Shown here: positions 8,448 through 17,699 of the stretch, one piece after another
How the letters are laid out: every line of letters starts with the position of its first letter
How positions within the stretch are numbered: the first letter of the stretch is position 1
Assembly (NCBI RefSeq): GCF_001306415.1
Contig: NZ_LDJX01000003.1
Span: 248,001-312,000 of the forward strand
Reading direction: 5' to 3'
DNA from: Croceitalea dokdonensis DOKDO 023
GTDB taxonomy: Bacteria; Bacteroidota; Bacteroidia; Flavobacteriales; Flavobacteriaceae
Length of the DNA: 64,000 bases
The notes under the pieces: generated by a model
Databases searched by the model: none
Told to the model about the DNA's origin: nothing
The model's input: only the letters and a program-made list of their open reading frames with translations
Position numbers and translations under genes: made by a program

Positions 8448-9347
8448 TTATCTAGTTACCTTTTTTGCGATTTTGCTGGGAGGGATGCCTTCACCATAGG
8501 TTTTGGCATAGATATGGGTAAATTCGGCCCCAAAGAAAAGGATCATCGACGAATAAGAGACCCAAAGCAAAATCAAGACGATGGTGCCCGCGGCTCCGTA
8601 TGTGGAGCCAGGGTCTGCTTGCGCAAAGTATAGTCCCAATAAAAACTCTCCAAAAACAAACAGGAAAGCCGTAAGAATGGCTCCTTTCCAAACCGTTTTC
8701 CAGGCGATTTTGGCATCTGGCAAATATTTGAACATCAGGGCAAAAAGAAAGGAAACAAGTCCCAAGGATAGCAAAAAGTCTAAAGCGTACGCCACATAGA
8801 GCAACAAATCTGGAAGCATTTCACTAATATAGTCGGTCAAAATGCTCAAGGCCGCGGTAATCATAAAACTAATGAGCAATAAAAAACCGATGACCAAAAT
8901 AAAAGCAAAACTTAAGGCCCTATCGGTAACGATTTTCCAAATTTTCACTTTGGGTTTTGGTACTATGTTCCAAATTTCATTGATGGAGACTTTTAACTGG
9001 TAGAAAACACCTGTAGCACCAAATAATAAGGTGCCAATTCCAATAAAAGTTGAAATTGCGTTTTTATCAGAAGACCGGGTTTCCCTAATTATGGTTTCAA
9101 TGGACGTGGCCGCGTCCCTTCCGAGTGCCGCCGTAAATTCATCGGTCAATTTTCCTTGAACGATTTCATAGCCCCAAATGGCACCGACCGTGTTAATGAT
9201 GATGACCAATAATGCCGGTAAGGAAATGACGGCATAATACGCCACAATAGCACTTAGGCGAAAAGGGTCATCGGCCAGCCAGGCCCTAAAGGTGGTAACG
9301 ATCAATTGGGGCAGGTCTTGAAACTTGAATGTTTTTGAGGGTATCAC
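8448..9347 (-). CDS. YihY/virulence factor BrkB family membrane protein
   Basis: A 299-residue protein with six predicted spans. It has the family opening PFRLSAIVAYYAVISLPALL (about residues 28-47) and the later KYLPDAKIAWKTVWKGAILT motif (about 207-226). Members are inner-membrane proteins of uncertain function, once misnamed ribonuclease BN. The start codon is GTG at 9347, directly after the TAG of the flavoprotein gene (TAGGTG), so translation is probably coupled; no closer ATG exists. Confidence 0.88.
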   Translation of the reverse strand: MIPSKTFKFQDLPQLIVTTFRAWLADDPFRLSAIVAYYAVISLPALLVIIINTVGAIWGYEIVQGKLTDEFTAALGRDAATSIETIIRETRSSDKNAISTFIGIGTLLFGATGVFYQLKVSINEIWNIVPKPKVKIWKIVTDRALSFAFILVIGFLLLISFMITAALSILTDYISEMLPDLLLYVAYALDFLLSLGLVSFLFALMFKYLPDAKIAWKTVWKGAILTAFLFVFGEFLLGLYFAQADPGSTYGAAGTIVLILLWVSYSSMILFFGAEFTHIYAKTYGEGIPPSKIAKKVTR

Positions 9348-10697
9348 CTATAGCATGCTTTTGATGTCGTTACACCAAGTCGGATAGGTGAAAATCATTT
9401 TCTTCAATTGTTCGGTGGTCATACCGTTTTGTATGGCCATGGCAAATAGGTTTATGGTCTCTGCGGCTTCTGGGCTCAAAAGGTGGGCACCGAGAAGGCG
9501 TTTGGTCCTTTTGTTGGAGATAATTTTATAGGCGTACCCGGTAGCATTGATTCTTTTGGCATTGTACCATTTGGGAACAGATTCGTAGTTGATTACCACA
9601 TTTTTATATGTTCGCTTTGCTTCTTCTTCGGAAAGCCCCACGGAGGCCAAATTGGGCAGTGTAAAGACCGCAGAGGGAACCAAGGGCTCTTCATAGTCCT
9701 TAGTATTGTCGTTAAGGATATTCTCTGCGACTATGGAAGCTTCCAATCCTGAAAGTGGTGTGAGCGGTAGGCCTTTGTTTGCTACATCGCCGCAAGCGTA
9801 TACCCTAGGATTGGTGGTATTTTGAAGGAATTGGTTTACGATAACCCCCTTTTTGGAATGGGCAACCTTACCTTTTGATAAATTAAGGGCTTGGATAGCA
9901 GGAATTCGACCTGCGGTGTTACAAACCAAACGGGTTTTTAGCCTCATTTTTTTGCCATCCTGAAGGTACGAGACCTCATAGTTTTTTCGAAGTCTCTTTA
10001 TTTTTTCCACTTCGGAATTAAAGATAAAGCGTATGCCCAGCGTTTCTGAGATTTCGGTCAAATGATGGGTCATGTCTGGATCAAAAGCTTTTAAGGGTCT
10101 TTGGCCATGTTCCATAACGGTTACCTTACTGCCAGCACGGGCAGCCATGTGCGCAAACTCCATTCCAATATAGCCCGCACCGATAAAGACCATTTTTTTT
10201 GGTATTTTTTTTAAACCCAAAAAGTCGTCACTTGTTTTGATAAGGTTGCTCCCTTCAAAATTCAAGGGTTTTGGCACTAGCCCAGAGGCGATTACAATAG
10301 TATTTGCGTGTATGGTCTTACCTTCCACCGAAAGGGTATTTTCGTCAATGAATTTTGGACTTTGGTGGTATAATTCAATTCCCAGATCATAAAACCTGCT
10401 TTCTGTGGCCGCAGGTACTGCCTTGGTAAAACTGTGCTTGAAGCGTTGAAGTTTTTTCCAGTCAATTGTTTGGGCGTTGATAATTCCTTTTTGCTCAAGG
10501 TTTTTGGAGAGCTCATAAGCCTCAGTGGCCGCTAAAAGCACTTTTTTTGGGTCACAACCCCTATTGGCACAGGTACCTCCAAAAATTCTATTGTCGGCAA
10601 TGGCCACGGTTTTACCGTTTTTTGCACAGGTTTCTGCCACGGTTTGTCCCGCACTCCCACTGCCTATTACAAAAACATCATAATTCTTTGGTTTCAT
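9348..10697 (-). CDS. pyridine nucleotide-disulfide oxidoreductase (glutathione reductase-like)
   Basis: A 449-residue class I flavoprotein disulfide reductase. It has the FAD site GSGSAGQTVAE (12-22), the redox pair C43-x4-C48 in GTCANRGCDPKK, an NAD(P) site GAGYIGMEFAHMAARAG near residue 175, and CGDVANKGLPLTPLSGLE near 300. The usual C-terminal HPTxSE catalytic motif is replaced by TYPTWCND, so it lacks the canonical His-Glu base. It may reduce a low-molecular disulfide or other substrate rather than glutathione. The gene is first of a pair with BrkB. Confidence 0.85.
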   Translation of the reverse strand: MKPKNYDVFVIGSGSAGQTVAETCAKNGKTVAIADNRIFGGTCANRGCDPKKVLLAATEAYELSKNLEQKGIINAQTIDWKKLQRFKHSFTKAVPAATESRFYDLGIELYHQSPKFIDENTLSVEGKTIHANTIVIASGLVPKPLNFEGSNLIKTSDDFLGLKKIPKKMVFIGAGYIGMEFAHMAARAGSKVTVMEHGQRPLKAFDPDMTHHLTEISETLGIRFIFNSEVEKIKRLRKNYEVSYLQDGKKMRLKTRLVCNTAGRIPAIQALNLSKGKVAHSKKGVIVNQFLQNTTNPRVYACGDVANKGLPLTPLSGLEASIVAENILNDNTKDYEEPLVPSAVFTLPNLASVGLSEEEAKRTYKNVVINYESVPKWYNAKRINATGYAYKIISNKRTKRLLGAHLLSPEAAETINLFAMAIQNGMTTEQLKKMIFTYPTWCNDIKSML

Positions 10698-10860
10698 AGT
10701 CGTAAGCTACCTTCGTAGGCATTATTTTATGAATGCTATCACGATTTGTTTTGACCCAATTAGCTCTTGGGGATACCCTTAATGGGTTGGATATAAGGCT
10801 GTTTATACCAATGGTTTCCTAGCACAAGTGTGCTAGATGGTCCTTGTGATGTTTACCAAA

Positions 10861-10890
10861 AAAAGTCGGTCTATTAACCGACTTTTCTTT
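10861..10890. terminator. bidirectional rho-independent terminator
   Basis: A perfect 10-bp inverted repeat AAAAGTCGGT / ACCGACTTTT (10861-10870 and 10877-10886) with a 6-base loop, flanked by A- and T-runs. It lies just downstream of the SYLF gene (minus). Confidence 0.85.
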
Positions 10891-10912
10891 TAAATTCATG
10901 TTGGTCTCTAAG

Positions 10913-11455
10913 CTAATCCATATTTTCCATGGGGGTAAATTCAAATTTCTGGCCACCTACCGAAAGATCTGCCATAACGCCTGCCTTAGGTTTGGCAAAT
11001 ACCTTGACCCCATTACTATAACTTGTGCTCGCCTTAGCACCGCGTTTTAACATAGTGGCCGACAATTCTGCGCCAAGCTCATACTCACCATCTTTAAATA
11101 TGTCCAAAGCCGCTTCATCCTCAAAAAAAATGATTTCCAGAACGGATTGGCCACCTGCTTGTAAACCAATATCTATTTTCTTTAGGTTTGCCATACCTAC
11201 AGGATTTCCGTCTTCATAGACCACGCCGTTCCCCGATGCTCCCCCAATGATAAGGGCACCTTCTCCAACATTGGGGAAAATGGCGTACCCCTTGGAGTTA
11301 TCAAAAAAATACGTTAGTCCATATTCAGGTTCCATGAGCATTTCTTTGGCATCGTTGGCATCTGCCATGACTTTTTGGTCTTTTTCGCTTTGTGCAAAGG
11401 TGGTTTCGGCCACGCCCATTAAGGCCAGCACCATAAATAATTTTGTAATTTTCAT
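10913..11455 (-). CDS. secreted SYLF/YSC84 domain lipid-binding protein
   Basis: From the ATG at 11455 there is a signal peptide (cleavage near TTFAQ, residue about 22), then the SYLF/Ysc84 domain: YFFDNSKGYAIFPNVGEGAL, IGGASGNGVVYEDG and the closing VFAKPKAGVMADLSVGGQKF. SYLF domains bind phosphoinositides in eukaryotes; bacterial ones are periplasmic and of uncertain role, often induced by envelope stress. The upstream ATG at 11503 would break the signal peptide. Followed by a strong terminator. Confidence 0.88.
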   Translation of the reverse strand: MKITKLFMVLALMGVAETTFAQSEKDQKVMADANDAKEMLMEPEYGLTYFFDNSKGYAIFPNVGEGALIIGGASGNGVVYEDGNPVGMANLKKIDIGLQAGGQSVLEIIFFEDEAALDIFKDGEYELGAELSATMLKRGAKASTSYSNGVKVFAKPKAGVMADLSVGGQKFEFTPMENMD

Positions 11456-11751
11456 AATTGTATTTTTAAATGAATAGTCTTTTCGGTATTTCAATCGGCT
11501 CATTTCTTATCCGACGTTTCTTGGGCATAAAATTAGGGGAGCAAAAGCGAAGGTCTTATCGTAAAAGCATCGTGTTTTGACTCAAAAATAAATTGCCTTG
11601 AGGGGTAAGGCACAATTCTTTTTATTGGCTAAATTAATCAGACAGCCTACTAATCCTTGCAAACGGTAATAGTTTGTCTACCATAATTTTTTCCGAGGAT
11701 TTCTATGAAATATATCAAGCACCACGTAAATAAAAATTACTGCCTTACGCA

Positions 11752-12360
11752 TTAAGTGTTGACCTCAGGGGAAGAAAGGCCCAAATAATGAAAACCAATT
11801 TTCCCAATATGTTTTATTTGCAAAACTCCTTTTTGAAATTTCAATAATTCCGTACTTCTCTCTTGATTGTCCCTCCCGTAGGCTTCCAGTAAATCATCTG
11901 ACAACAATAGATATTCCTCCAAAGGGACTTTGTTCTTTAATAAACGATGTGCCACTATCACATCTTCCCCCATAAGCTTGATATGGTTGCCTACCGGTAC
12001 CATGCCAATTTCATTGCTGTAATGAAGTATTATTTTTAATCCTAAGATTTTTGGTATTTGATCGCCTCCTGGTTTGTTGGTTTGGGCTGTCCTCAACTTT
12101 TTGAGCTGCTTGTAAAATTCAGAATGAAAGTGTTTGCATTGGTATATTAAGTCCTGAAAATTAGGTAGTTCACCTTGTTTAAAAAAGAGGATGGAATCAC
12201 CTTCAATCTCACTGACTTTCAATCCAATTTCATTGGAATAGATGATTTTGTTAAGTAATGAAGGAATGATCTTTGAGCTTAGTTCAAATTCGGCCTCGCT
12301 CATAAATTGGGTGAAACCGCTAATATCAGGAATGCAAATTAAGGTAGGATAGCCAGCCAT
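11752..12360 (-). CDS. DUF2652 domain protein (cyclase-fold)
   Basis: From the ATG at 12360 the protein opens with MAGYPTLICIPDISGFTQFM, the DUF2652 signature, which resembles the start of class III nucleotide cyclase domains (DISGFT). The KVSEIEGDSILFF segment corresponds to the second metal-binding strand (EGDS), so a cyclase-like fold is likely. Whether it makes cyclic nucleotides is unknown, and partner catalytic residues are not obvious. It is an isolated minus-strand gene. Confidence 0.8.
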   Translation of the reverse strand: MAGYPTLICIPDISGFTQFMSEAEFELSSKIIPSLLNKIIYSNEIGLKVSEIEGDSILFFKQGELPNFQDLIYQCKHFHSEFYKQLKKLRTAQTNKPGGDQIPKILGLKIILHYSNEIGMVPVGNHIKLMGEDVIVAHRLLKNKVPLEEYLLLSDDLLEAYGRDNQERSTELLKFQKGVLQIKHIGKIGFHYLGLSSPEVNT

Positions 12361-12714
12361 TACTAAGGTTTTTACTGGTATTAATTTTTTGTCCACTTCT
12401 TTGTTAAAGGCTTTCCAGCGGATCATAATAGGTCAAAAAAGTATCTTTTTCTATACTGTCAGGGAAAATTGCAAAATGAGCTATGCCTTCCCACTGCGCT
12501 TTTCCGTCCATAAAAAATCTTTCTTTCTGTACTATGTGTTGTTTTTGGGCATTCATTTTCTACGTTTATTTACATGATGTCCACCGAAAATCTATTAGCC
12601 AGCAAATGACTACCTATAAGAAAAATTGCCTTTTCAATCTATCAATTTATTGCCGTGTGAATTTCTGGTTTTAGGCTGTTGCGACCTACTTTTTTTTGAA
12701 ACAAATAAAAGATG
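12361..12714. other. intergenic region, no gene seen
   Basis: About 350 AT-rich bases upstream of the DUF2652 gene. Frames on both strands are short and low in complexity. I see no RNA gene. Confidence 0.45.
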
Positions 12715-12866
12715 TCAGCGATTTACGATAAAGGCATGGATGACCCCTGGCAACCAAGCCAGTAAGGTCAAAAGAACACTGATAAAAAAGGTGCTGCCAA
12801 GGCCATGCTGTAGCAACACGGCTAATGGGGTAATATAACGTTCAGGACAATCGTCAATAGGGACAT
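12715..12866 (-). pseudogene. YqaE/Pmp3 family membrane protein, frameshifted
   Basis: Reading minus from the ATG at 12866 gives MSLLTIVLNVILP and then a stop. Moving one frame at the CCCC run (12827-12830) continues as LAVLLQHGLGSTFFISVLL and LTLLAWLPGVIHAFIVNR, the normal Pmp3/YqaE sequence, ending with TGA at 12715. Adding one C restores a full protein of about 50 residues. Pmp3 proteins are two-span stress-induced proteolipids. A homopolymer sequencing error or a programmed shift are the alternatives to true loss. Confidence 0.75.
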
Positions 12867-13113
12867 AATACCATTTTAAAGTTATTCAAGTAAATTTCTC
12901 TGTTTTATAGTGGATATAAAGCTTGGATGCGTTATAAAATTGACCCTATCAAATATTCAAGGAATCTATTTGCGTTGAAGAATGAACGCTGGGAGGCTAA
13001 TTGAAGAAAAGACAACGGTTGATTCTGATTGCGTCAAAAATAGGTTCATAACCGGCAATCCTTTTCTGATCTAAACTTTACTTTTTTGAGTAAAAGATGA
13101 CCAAAATGGTGCC

Positions 13114-13275
13114 ATGAGGAAAAAAAAGAAATACCCAACCGTGTTGGACGAAAAAGAGGAGATTGATTTAAGAAATGCCACGGATAGAACCGACGCAAAG
13201 AAATTGTCATTTCTAGTATTTGTGGCAGCCCTGTTACTTACACTATTTATTGCCCTTATAGTAGTTCTGTTTTAG
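13114..13275 (+). CDS. small single-span membrane protein, 53 aa
   Basis: ATG at 13114, TAG at 13273. The first 30 residues are charged (MRKKKKYPTV... ending DAKK) and residues 32-53 form one hydrophobic helix ending at the C-terminus. Topology is probably basic N-terminus inside. The composition is strongly protein-like compared with other frames in this gap. Family not recognised. Confidence 0.55.
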   Translation: MRKKKKYPTVLDEKEEIDLRNATDRTDAKKLSFLVFVAALLLTLFIALIVVLF

Positions 13276-13448
13276 AGGTCTAGATACGTTCTTGAAAACG
13301 TTACCTCTCTGCAATTGCACTGCATTTTTTTCCCTATCAAATTAGGTAATGGAATGTTGTAATAAAGATTAAAAACTGAATAAAGTTGGAATGAACATGC
13401 TAATCTTTTCGCTCATGATTTCAATGCCAGTTTAGATTTGATCTAAAA

Positions 13449-14252
13449 TTACTTGTTCATTGCTTGTATAAATGGGTTGGCATGGCGGTTTTTATACCCG
13501 TGCCACGCAATGGCCAAAAAGAGAACTGTACCGGCCGCTAATGCTGTATTGGCAATAACTTCATAAGTATCTTGATGTCTTACATAAATGGCTGCCAAGG
13601 CCCATATCCCTACCGCGGCAAATTCACGCATATTTCTGTTCACCACCATGAAAATATTGAGCAAGGCAATAGCCAATATCATTAAAATGGTCCAGGCTTC
13701 AGGCGACAATGGATATCCTTGCCATCCAATTTTCGTTAAAAAAGTGGTGATGTTTGCTACGGCGGCCACTGCAATCCATCCACTGTAAAGACATATGGGC
13801 CACCAAACAAAAACGATAGTGGGCATGGGGGCATCCCAACGTTCCATATTGGTATTGACAATGATCTTTATTAACGAAACAAGAATTCCAAGCATGAGAA
13901 CCACAGAGAGTCCTATTAAATCGTAAACAAATGCGAGCACCCAAAAACAGTTCAATGCATTGGCCAAAACGAACCAATATCCTGTTTGCTCTATAAAGAC
14001 AGCGCATTCGGAACTAAAAAAAGCCCGCCTTACCTGATAAATACCATATGCTAAAAGTCCGATGAAAATAAGCCCCCATATGGCGAAGGCATAACTAGCT
14101 GGAGTAAAAAGATGGTTATAGGTATCACTCATTTCACCAATGGAGGTATCATTGAAACGCAGTGCTTGTGAAAGATAGTTGATACCAATGGCTGCCAGCG
14201 CAGTTATTAGGTTGTAGACGGCTAATTTTTTAATTCGCTTTCTATTGGTCAT
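13449..14252 (-). CDS. TspO/MBR-like tryptophan-rich membrane protein
   Basis: A protein of about 267 residues and eight or so hydrophobic segments. After the first span comes LFTPASYAFAIWGLIFIGL, the loop-and-helix motif of the tryptophan-rich sensory protein relatives in Bacteroidota. Many Trp residues lie near membrane borders (FVWWPICLYSGWIAV). TspO proteins bind porphyrins or cholesterol, but this is a longer distant branch and the ligand is unknown. The ATG at 14252 overlaps the end of the upstream gene (stop at 14242), consistent with coupling; an ATG at 14261 is the alternative. Confidence 0.65.
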   Translation of the reverse strand: MTNRKRIKKLAVYNLITALAAIGINYLSQALRFNDTSIGEMSDTYNHLFTPASYAFAIWGLIFIGLLAYGIYQVRRAFFSSECAVFIEQTGYWFVLANALNCFWVLAFVYDLIGLSVVLMLGILVSLIKIIVNTNMERWDAPMPTIVFVWWPICLYSGWIAVAAVANITTFLTKIGWQGYPLSPEAWTILMILAIALLNIFMVVNRNMREFAAVGIWALAAIYVRHQDTYEVIANTALAAGTVLFLAIAWHGYKNRHANPFIQAMNK

Positions 14253-14712
14253 TGTTGGCATTAGCTTTTTTGGATTCCTGGTTTGCGTGCAGTGCGGTCT
14301 TCAGGTACTTTAAGGTAGTTTCCCCTTGTTTGATGTGCACTTTTAATCGGGATTCAATTTCAGAATTTGAAATTTGGCCCCAAACTTTTTGGTACTCTTC
14401 CAAACTCTTTTCCTCAACAGTGATTAAATACGTTAAAAGTGCGATGGTATCCTTGTTCTTTGGCGGCAAATCGGCGCACCATGATAGTTTTGGGGCGTCT
14501 GTGCGATTGGGAGTACTTTGTACATCACCGCCCATGGTATTTATTATTTGAATAAGTTCATTGGCCTGTTTTTTTCTCCTATTGGCGAAATCCTTTAATT
14601 TTAAACAAGTTTCTTCACTGTGCACCTGTTCTGAAAGCGAGCTCAACTCCTTTTTGTACACAAATGTATTGATCAAGATTTGGTTCAGTAATTCTATAGT
14701 GGATGCGGACAT
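14242..14712 (-). CDS. DUF2383-like four-helix bundle (ferritin-like) protein
   Basis: About 156 residues, almost wholly helical, with four predicted helices. It opens MSASTIELLNQILINTFVYK and has an EYQKVWGQISNSEIESRLKV segment. This resembles the PA2169/DUF2383 group, ferritin-like in fold but usually without a full di-iron site; I do not see two ExxH motifs. I started it at 14712, since the 24 residues upstream are unlike the family. It overlaps the TspO-like gene. Confidence 0.6.
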   Translation of the reverse strand: MSASTIELLNQILINTFVYKKELSSLSEQVHSEETCLKLKDFANRRKKQANELIQIINTMGGDVQSTPNRTDAPKLSWCADLPPKNKDTIALLTYLITVEEKSLEEYQKVWGQISNSEIESRLKVHIKQGETTLKYLKTALHANQESKKANANNDQ

Positions 14713-14931
14713 TGTAAAATTTTTCCCTAAGAAATTAAAAGTATTTTGTTGAGGATAGCCCAATTGCCGTATTTCTTGATGCAATCCAATATGCTCTTTA
14801 TCGGCTCCAAATAAGATTTTTATCTACTGAAGTTTTTGAAAGCATCAAAAAGTTTTTTGAACGGGACATTCTGCTATTCCTGCGCTACTTAGCTTTTAGA
14901 TGTCGTAAAATGATATGAAAAACAAAAGAGT

Positions 14932-15135
14932 ATGAAAAAGACAGGAAAAAGAAGAAGTATGCTGCAATGTGGGATTTTGACCCTGTTTACGGGCATGGTG
15001 CTCTTTTCTTCCATATCGGTAGTCAATGAAAACCTCTGGAAAGGATTTACCCTAAATTTAGGGTTGGGTTTTTTTCTATTTGAAATTTCTGAACTTGTCA
15101 AGCACTACAAAATGGGTAAAGTAGGGGATGATTGA
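14932..15135 (+). CDS. small membrane protein, 67 aa
   Basis: ATG at 14932 preceded by an A-rich stretch. The basic N-terminus MKKTGKRRSM is followed by hydrophobic residues 11-29 and, after a short loop (NENLWKG), a second hydrophobic stretch of about 38-53. Two spans with both ends cytoplasmic fit best. Family not recognised; the gap between opposing genes and the signal-like N-terminus support it. Confidence 0.5.
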   Translation: MKKTGKRRSMLQCGILTLFTGMVLFSSISVVNENLWKGFTLNLGLGFFLFEISELVKHYKMGKVGDD

Positions 15136-15240
15136 AAGGAATTGGTTACCCGTTTTTTCGTACTGCTCTGGTTATTGGCAATTGGCGAGTGCGATAACCT
15201 TGATCAAAGTCCCATTTTTTAATTTTTAAAAATAACTCCA

Positions 15241-15333
15241 ATGAAAAAGAATAATAAATTAAAGGACTACGACTATTTTTTGCTACTAATTTTTATGGTA
15301 ATTGTTATTACGGGTTATTTGATTAATAGTTAG
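15241..15333 (+). CDS. very small membrane protein, 30 aa
   Basis: ATG at 15241, TAG at 15331. The start MKKNNKLKDYDYF is followed by one hydrophobic helix (residues about 13-27). An AATAACTCC stretch precedes the start. Coding status rests on composition and position alone. Confidence 0.4.
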   Translation: MKKNNKLKDYDYFLLLIFMVIVITGYLINS

Positions 15334-15405
15334 CCTTTTACAGATACAAAAATTACCGTATTTTAAGGTTCAGCCGGTGGCATGTAATTTTTAAACCAAA
15401 AACCT

Positions 15406-16242
15406 TTAAAAATTGGCAGTAAACGCCCGATAACGCAATAGTGCAACAAAAATTACCCCTCCAAACGCATTTCCAAAAAGTGCTGTTAGTTGAAAAGTCA
15501 AATAGGTGTTTGTAGAAATGGCGTCGGTAAAAAATAGACCTGCAAACACTTCGATATTTCCCACAATACTATGATGTAGACCTGAAAATCCAACGATTAG
15601 AGTTATCATATAAATCACCACAATTCTACTGATGGTCTCCATTGATGAAGAAACCAACCAAGAAAGGAGTGCCATGAGCCAACCGGCCAATACCGCACTT
15701 CCAAATATTACGGGCACAGCTGCTTTGGAGACATGGGTCGCAATGGAAGCAATAGCATCTACGGTAATAATCCCCATCGCTGTACCAATGTAACCAATTA
15801 TAACGGCCATGAACATTCCTCCGATTAAATTTCCAGTAATCACAATGCCCCATAGTCCCAAAAGTTCTGAGACGGAGCGTTTTTTATGTAAGACTGGCAG
15901 TGCAAGCAACGAGGTTTGCTCGGTAAACAAAATCGATTTTCCGAGAACTACGATTATAAAGCCCAACGGATAGGCAAAGGCTGCTACGAACGGGGTATAA
16001 GTTTCGTTGATTTTACCTTGAAATAAGGTGTAAATTATGCCGATAACCAGATAGCTGAAACCTAGTTCCAATCCGGCCGTAATAGCACCCAAAAAAACTT
16101 TGACCTTATGGTGTTCGTAGGTTTCGATACCTTCACAAAGTTGGTCTACCAAGATTTCTTCCTGCGACTTTTGACCATCGTGACTTTTGTTCAGGTCATT
16201 TACCCGCTCTTCTATTTTTTCTTTTTTGCTCTTTTCTTCCAA
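15406..16242 (-). CDS. formate/nitrite transporter (FNT) family protein, YfdC-like
   Basis: 278 residues with a charged N-terminal tail (about 45 residues) and six spans. The family pore signature appears as FSGLHHSIVGNIEVFAGLFF (about residue 219), which contains the conserved central histidine that protonates transported anions. The long acidic/basic N-tail is like the YfdC branch rather than FocA or NirC, so the substrate may not be formate. Third gene of a minus run with the flavin reductase and the NAD(P)-binding protein, 56 bases after the former. Confidence 0.82.
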   Translation of the reverse strand: MEEKSKKEKIEERVNDLNKSHDGQKSQEEILVDQLCEGIETYEHHKVKVFLGAITAGLELGFSYLVIGIIYTLFQGKINETYTPFVAAFAYPLGFIIVVLGKSILFTEQTSLLALPVLHKKRSVSELLGLWGIVITGNLIGGMFMAVIIGYIGTAMGIITVDAIASIATHVSKAAVPVIFGSAVLAGWLMALLSWLVSSSMETISRIVVIYMITLIVGFSGLHHSIVGNIEVFAGLFFTDAISTNTYLTFQLTALFGNAFGGVIFVALLRYRAFTANF

Positions 16243-16298
16243 CTTTTTTATGTGTTTCTGGTAACCAGCTAGCTAAATTTTTTTTGGATGTTCATCCT

Positions 16299-16973
16299 TT
16301 AGTTAAAATCTTCGGTTATAATTTTTTGTTTACTAACGCCAAGTTCTTGAAGATGGCTAACTACCGATTCGGTCATTTTCGGCGGTCCACAAACGTAAAA
16401 ATGTTGTGAAAAATCGGAAACGGTGTCTTGCAAAATTTTTTTATCAATACGTCCATAGGGGTATTCCTTGATTTTTTCTTCCGAAAGAATATTCACATAG
16501 TTCCTGCCTAACAGCGACTCAAGTTCATCTTTGAAAAAGATATCTTTTTCAGTTTTGTTTCCGAATATCAGCGAATTGCCAACCATTTTATTTTCAAGCT
16601 CCAATGCCCTGAAAATAGAAATGAATGGCGTAATGCCTGCTCCACCTGCTAAAAAGACACCTTTGCCCTTATATGCTATAGCTCCATAAACGTCACCAAT
16701 GGTGAGTTCGTCATCAACTTTTAATTTATTTAATTGTTCAGTGACGCCATCATGGGATGGGTATACCTTAATAATAAATTCCAAGCAATCCTCCATGGGC
16801 AGGTTTGTAAAAGTGAAAGGTCTCTTTTCATCGTTCCAGCCTTCTTTATACATGGCGACATCAGTAGCTTGGCCAGATTTAAAATCGTAATGAGGTGGTT
16901 TTTCCGTTTCGATTTTTAGAACGTTATAATTAATGTGTTCTATTGACTTTATTTTTACAGTTTTCCTTTCCAT
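16299..16973 (-). CDS. FAD/NAD(P)-binding ferredoxin reductase-like oxidoreductase
   Basis: 224 residues of a plant-type ferredoxin reductase module. It has the FAD-binding RPFTFTNLP (RxYS/T-type) near residue 51, a GDVYGAIAYKGKGVFLAGGAGITPF pyridine-nucleotide segment (about 92-117), and the closing YVCGPPKMTESV (about 192). No [2Fe-2S] domain is attached, so it needs an external electron carrier. The context beside an FNT channel does not identify the partner. Confidence 0.82.
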   Translation of the reverse strand: MERKTVKIKSIEHINYNVLKIETEKPPHYDFKSGQATDVAMYKEGWNDEKRPFTFTNLPMEDCLEFIIKVYPSHDGVTEQLNKLKVDDELTIGDVYGAIAYKGKGVFLAGGAGITPFISIFRALELENKMVGNSLIFGNKTEKDIFFKDELESLLGRNYVNILSEEKIKEYPYGRIDKKILQDTVSDFSQHFYVCGPPKMTESVVSHLQELGVSKQKIITEDFN

Positions 16974-17051
16974 TTTTATTGGTATTAAATATTCGTGAAC
17001 TAAGAAATGCCCTTAGGAAGCCATTCCTGTCGTACTTTTAAGTCCTAGTAG

Positions 17052-17684
17052 TTACTTGGAGACTTTATCCAAGGCTTTCCCGATTAGGGTATTGCCTTCT
17101 AAAATCTCAATTGTTTTATTTATTGCAGCATCATCATGTAGGGCCCTTACCAAAGTTTGGGCAACATCGTCCCTACTAATAGACCCTTGTCTGTTTAGAC
17201 TTTCACTAAGGGCAATACTACCTGTCCCTTTATTGTTCGTCAAGCTGCCAGGGCGGACAATGGTGTAAGTGAGATTACTTTTCCTTAGGTACTCGTCTGC
17301 ATTATGTTTTGCTTTTAAGTATTCCTGCAAGTCTTCTGCCTTTTCGGGCTTATCCGCACCCATGGAACTGAGCATTACAACCTTTTTTATTTGATGCTTT
17401 TTAGAGGCATCTACGACTTTTTTAGCGCCTTCTTGATCAACCTCAACCACCTTCTTTCCCCCAGAACCGGCAGCGAAAATGACTTTGTCCATACCTTTAG
17501 TGGCTTGCGAAACATCATTTTCGAGGTCTCCTAAAATCGCTTCAATACCATCCTTTTTAAACTGTTCCAATTGTTCCTTCTTTCTAACTAAGGCAAAGGG
17601 TTTAAAATATTGGGATGCGTTGAGAAGATGGACTATTTTTTTTCCAGTGGTACCGGTGGCACCTGCAACTAATACGTTTTCCAT
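17052..17684 (-). CDS. NAD(P)-binding atypical SDR (SDR_a5/YwnB-like)
   Basis: About 210 residues. Rossmann motif VAGATGTTGKKIVHLL at the N-terminus (ATGxxG), VIFAAGSGGKK in the middle, KVVMLSSMGAD, and YTIVRPGSLTNN near residue 160. These are marks of the atypical SDR5 group related to NmrA and biliverdin reductase B. The start at 17684 puts the glycine motif at residue 5, as usual. First in the minus-strand run before the flavin reductase. Confidence 0.82.
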   Translation of the reverse strand: MENVLVAGATGTTGKKIVHLLNASQYFKPFALVRKKEQLEQFKKDGIEAILGDLENDVSQATKGMDKVIFAAGSGGKKVVEVDQEGAKKVVDASKKHQIKKVVMLSSMGADKPEKAEDLQEYLKAKHNADEYLRKSNLTYTIVRPGSLTNNKGTGSIALSESLNRQGSISRDDVAQTLVRALHDDAAINKTIEILEGNTLIGKALDKVSK

Positions 17685-17699
17685 TTTGGTTTTTATCAA

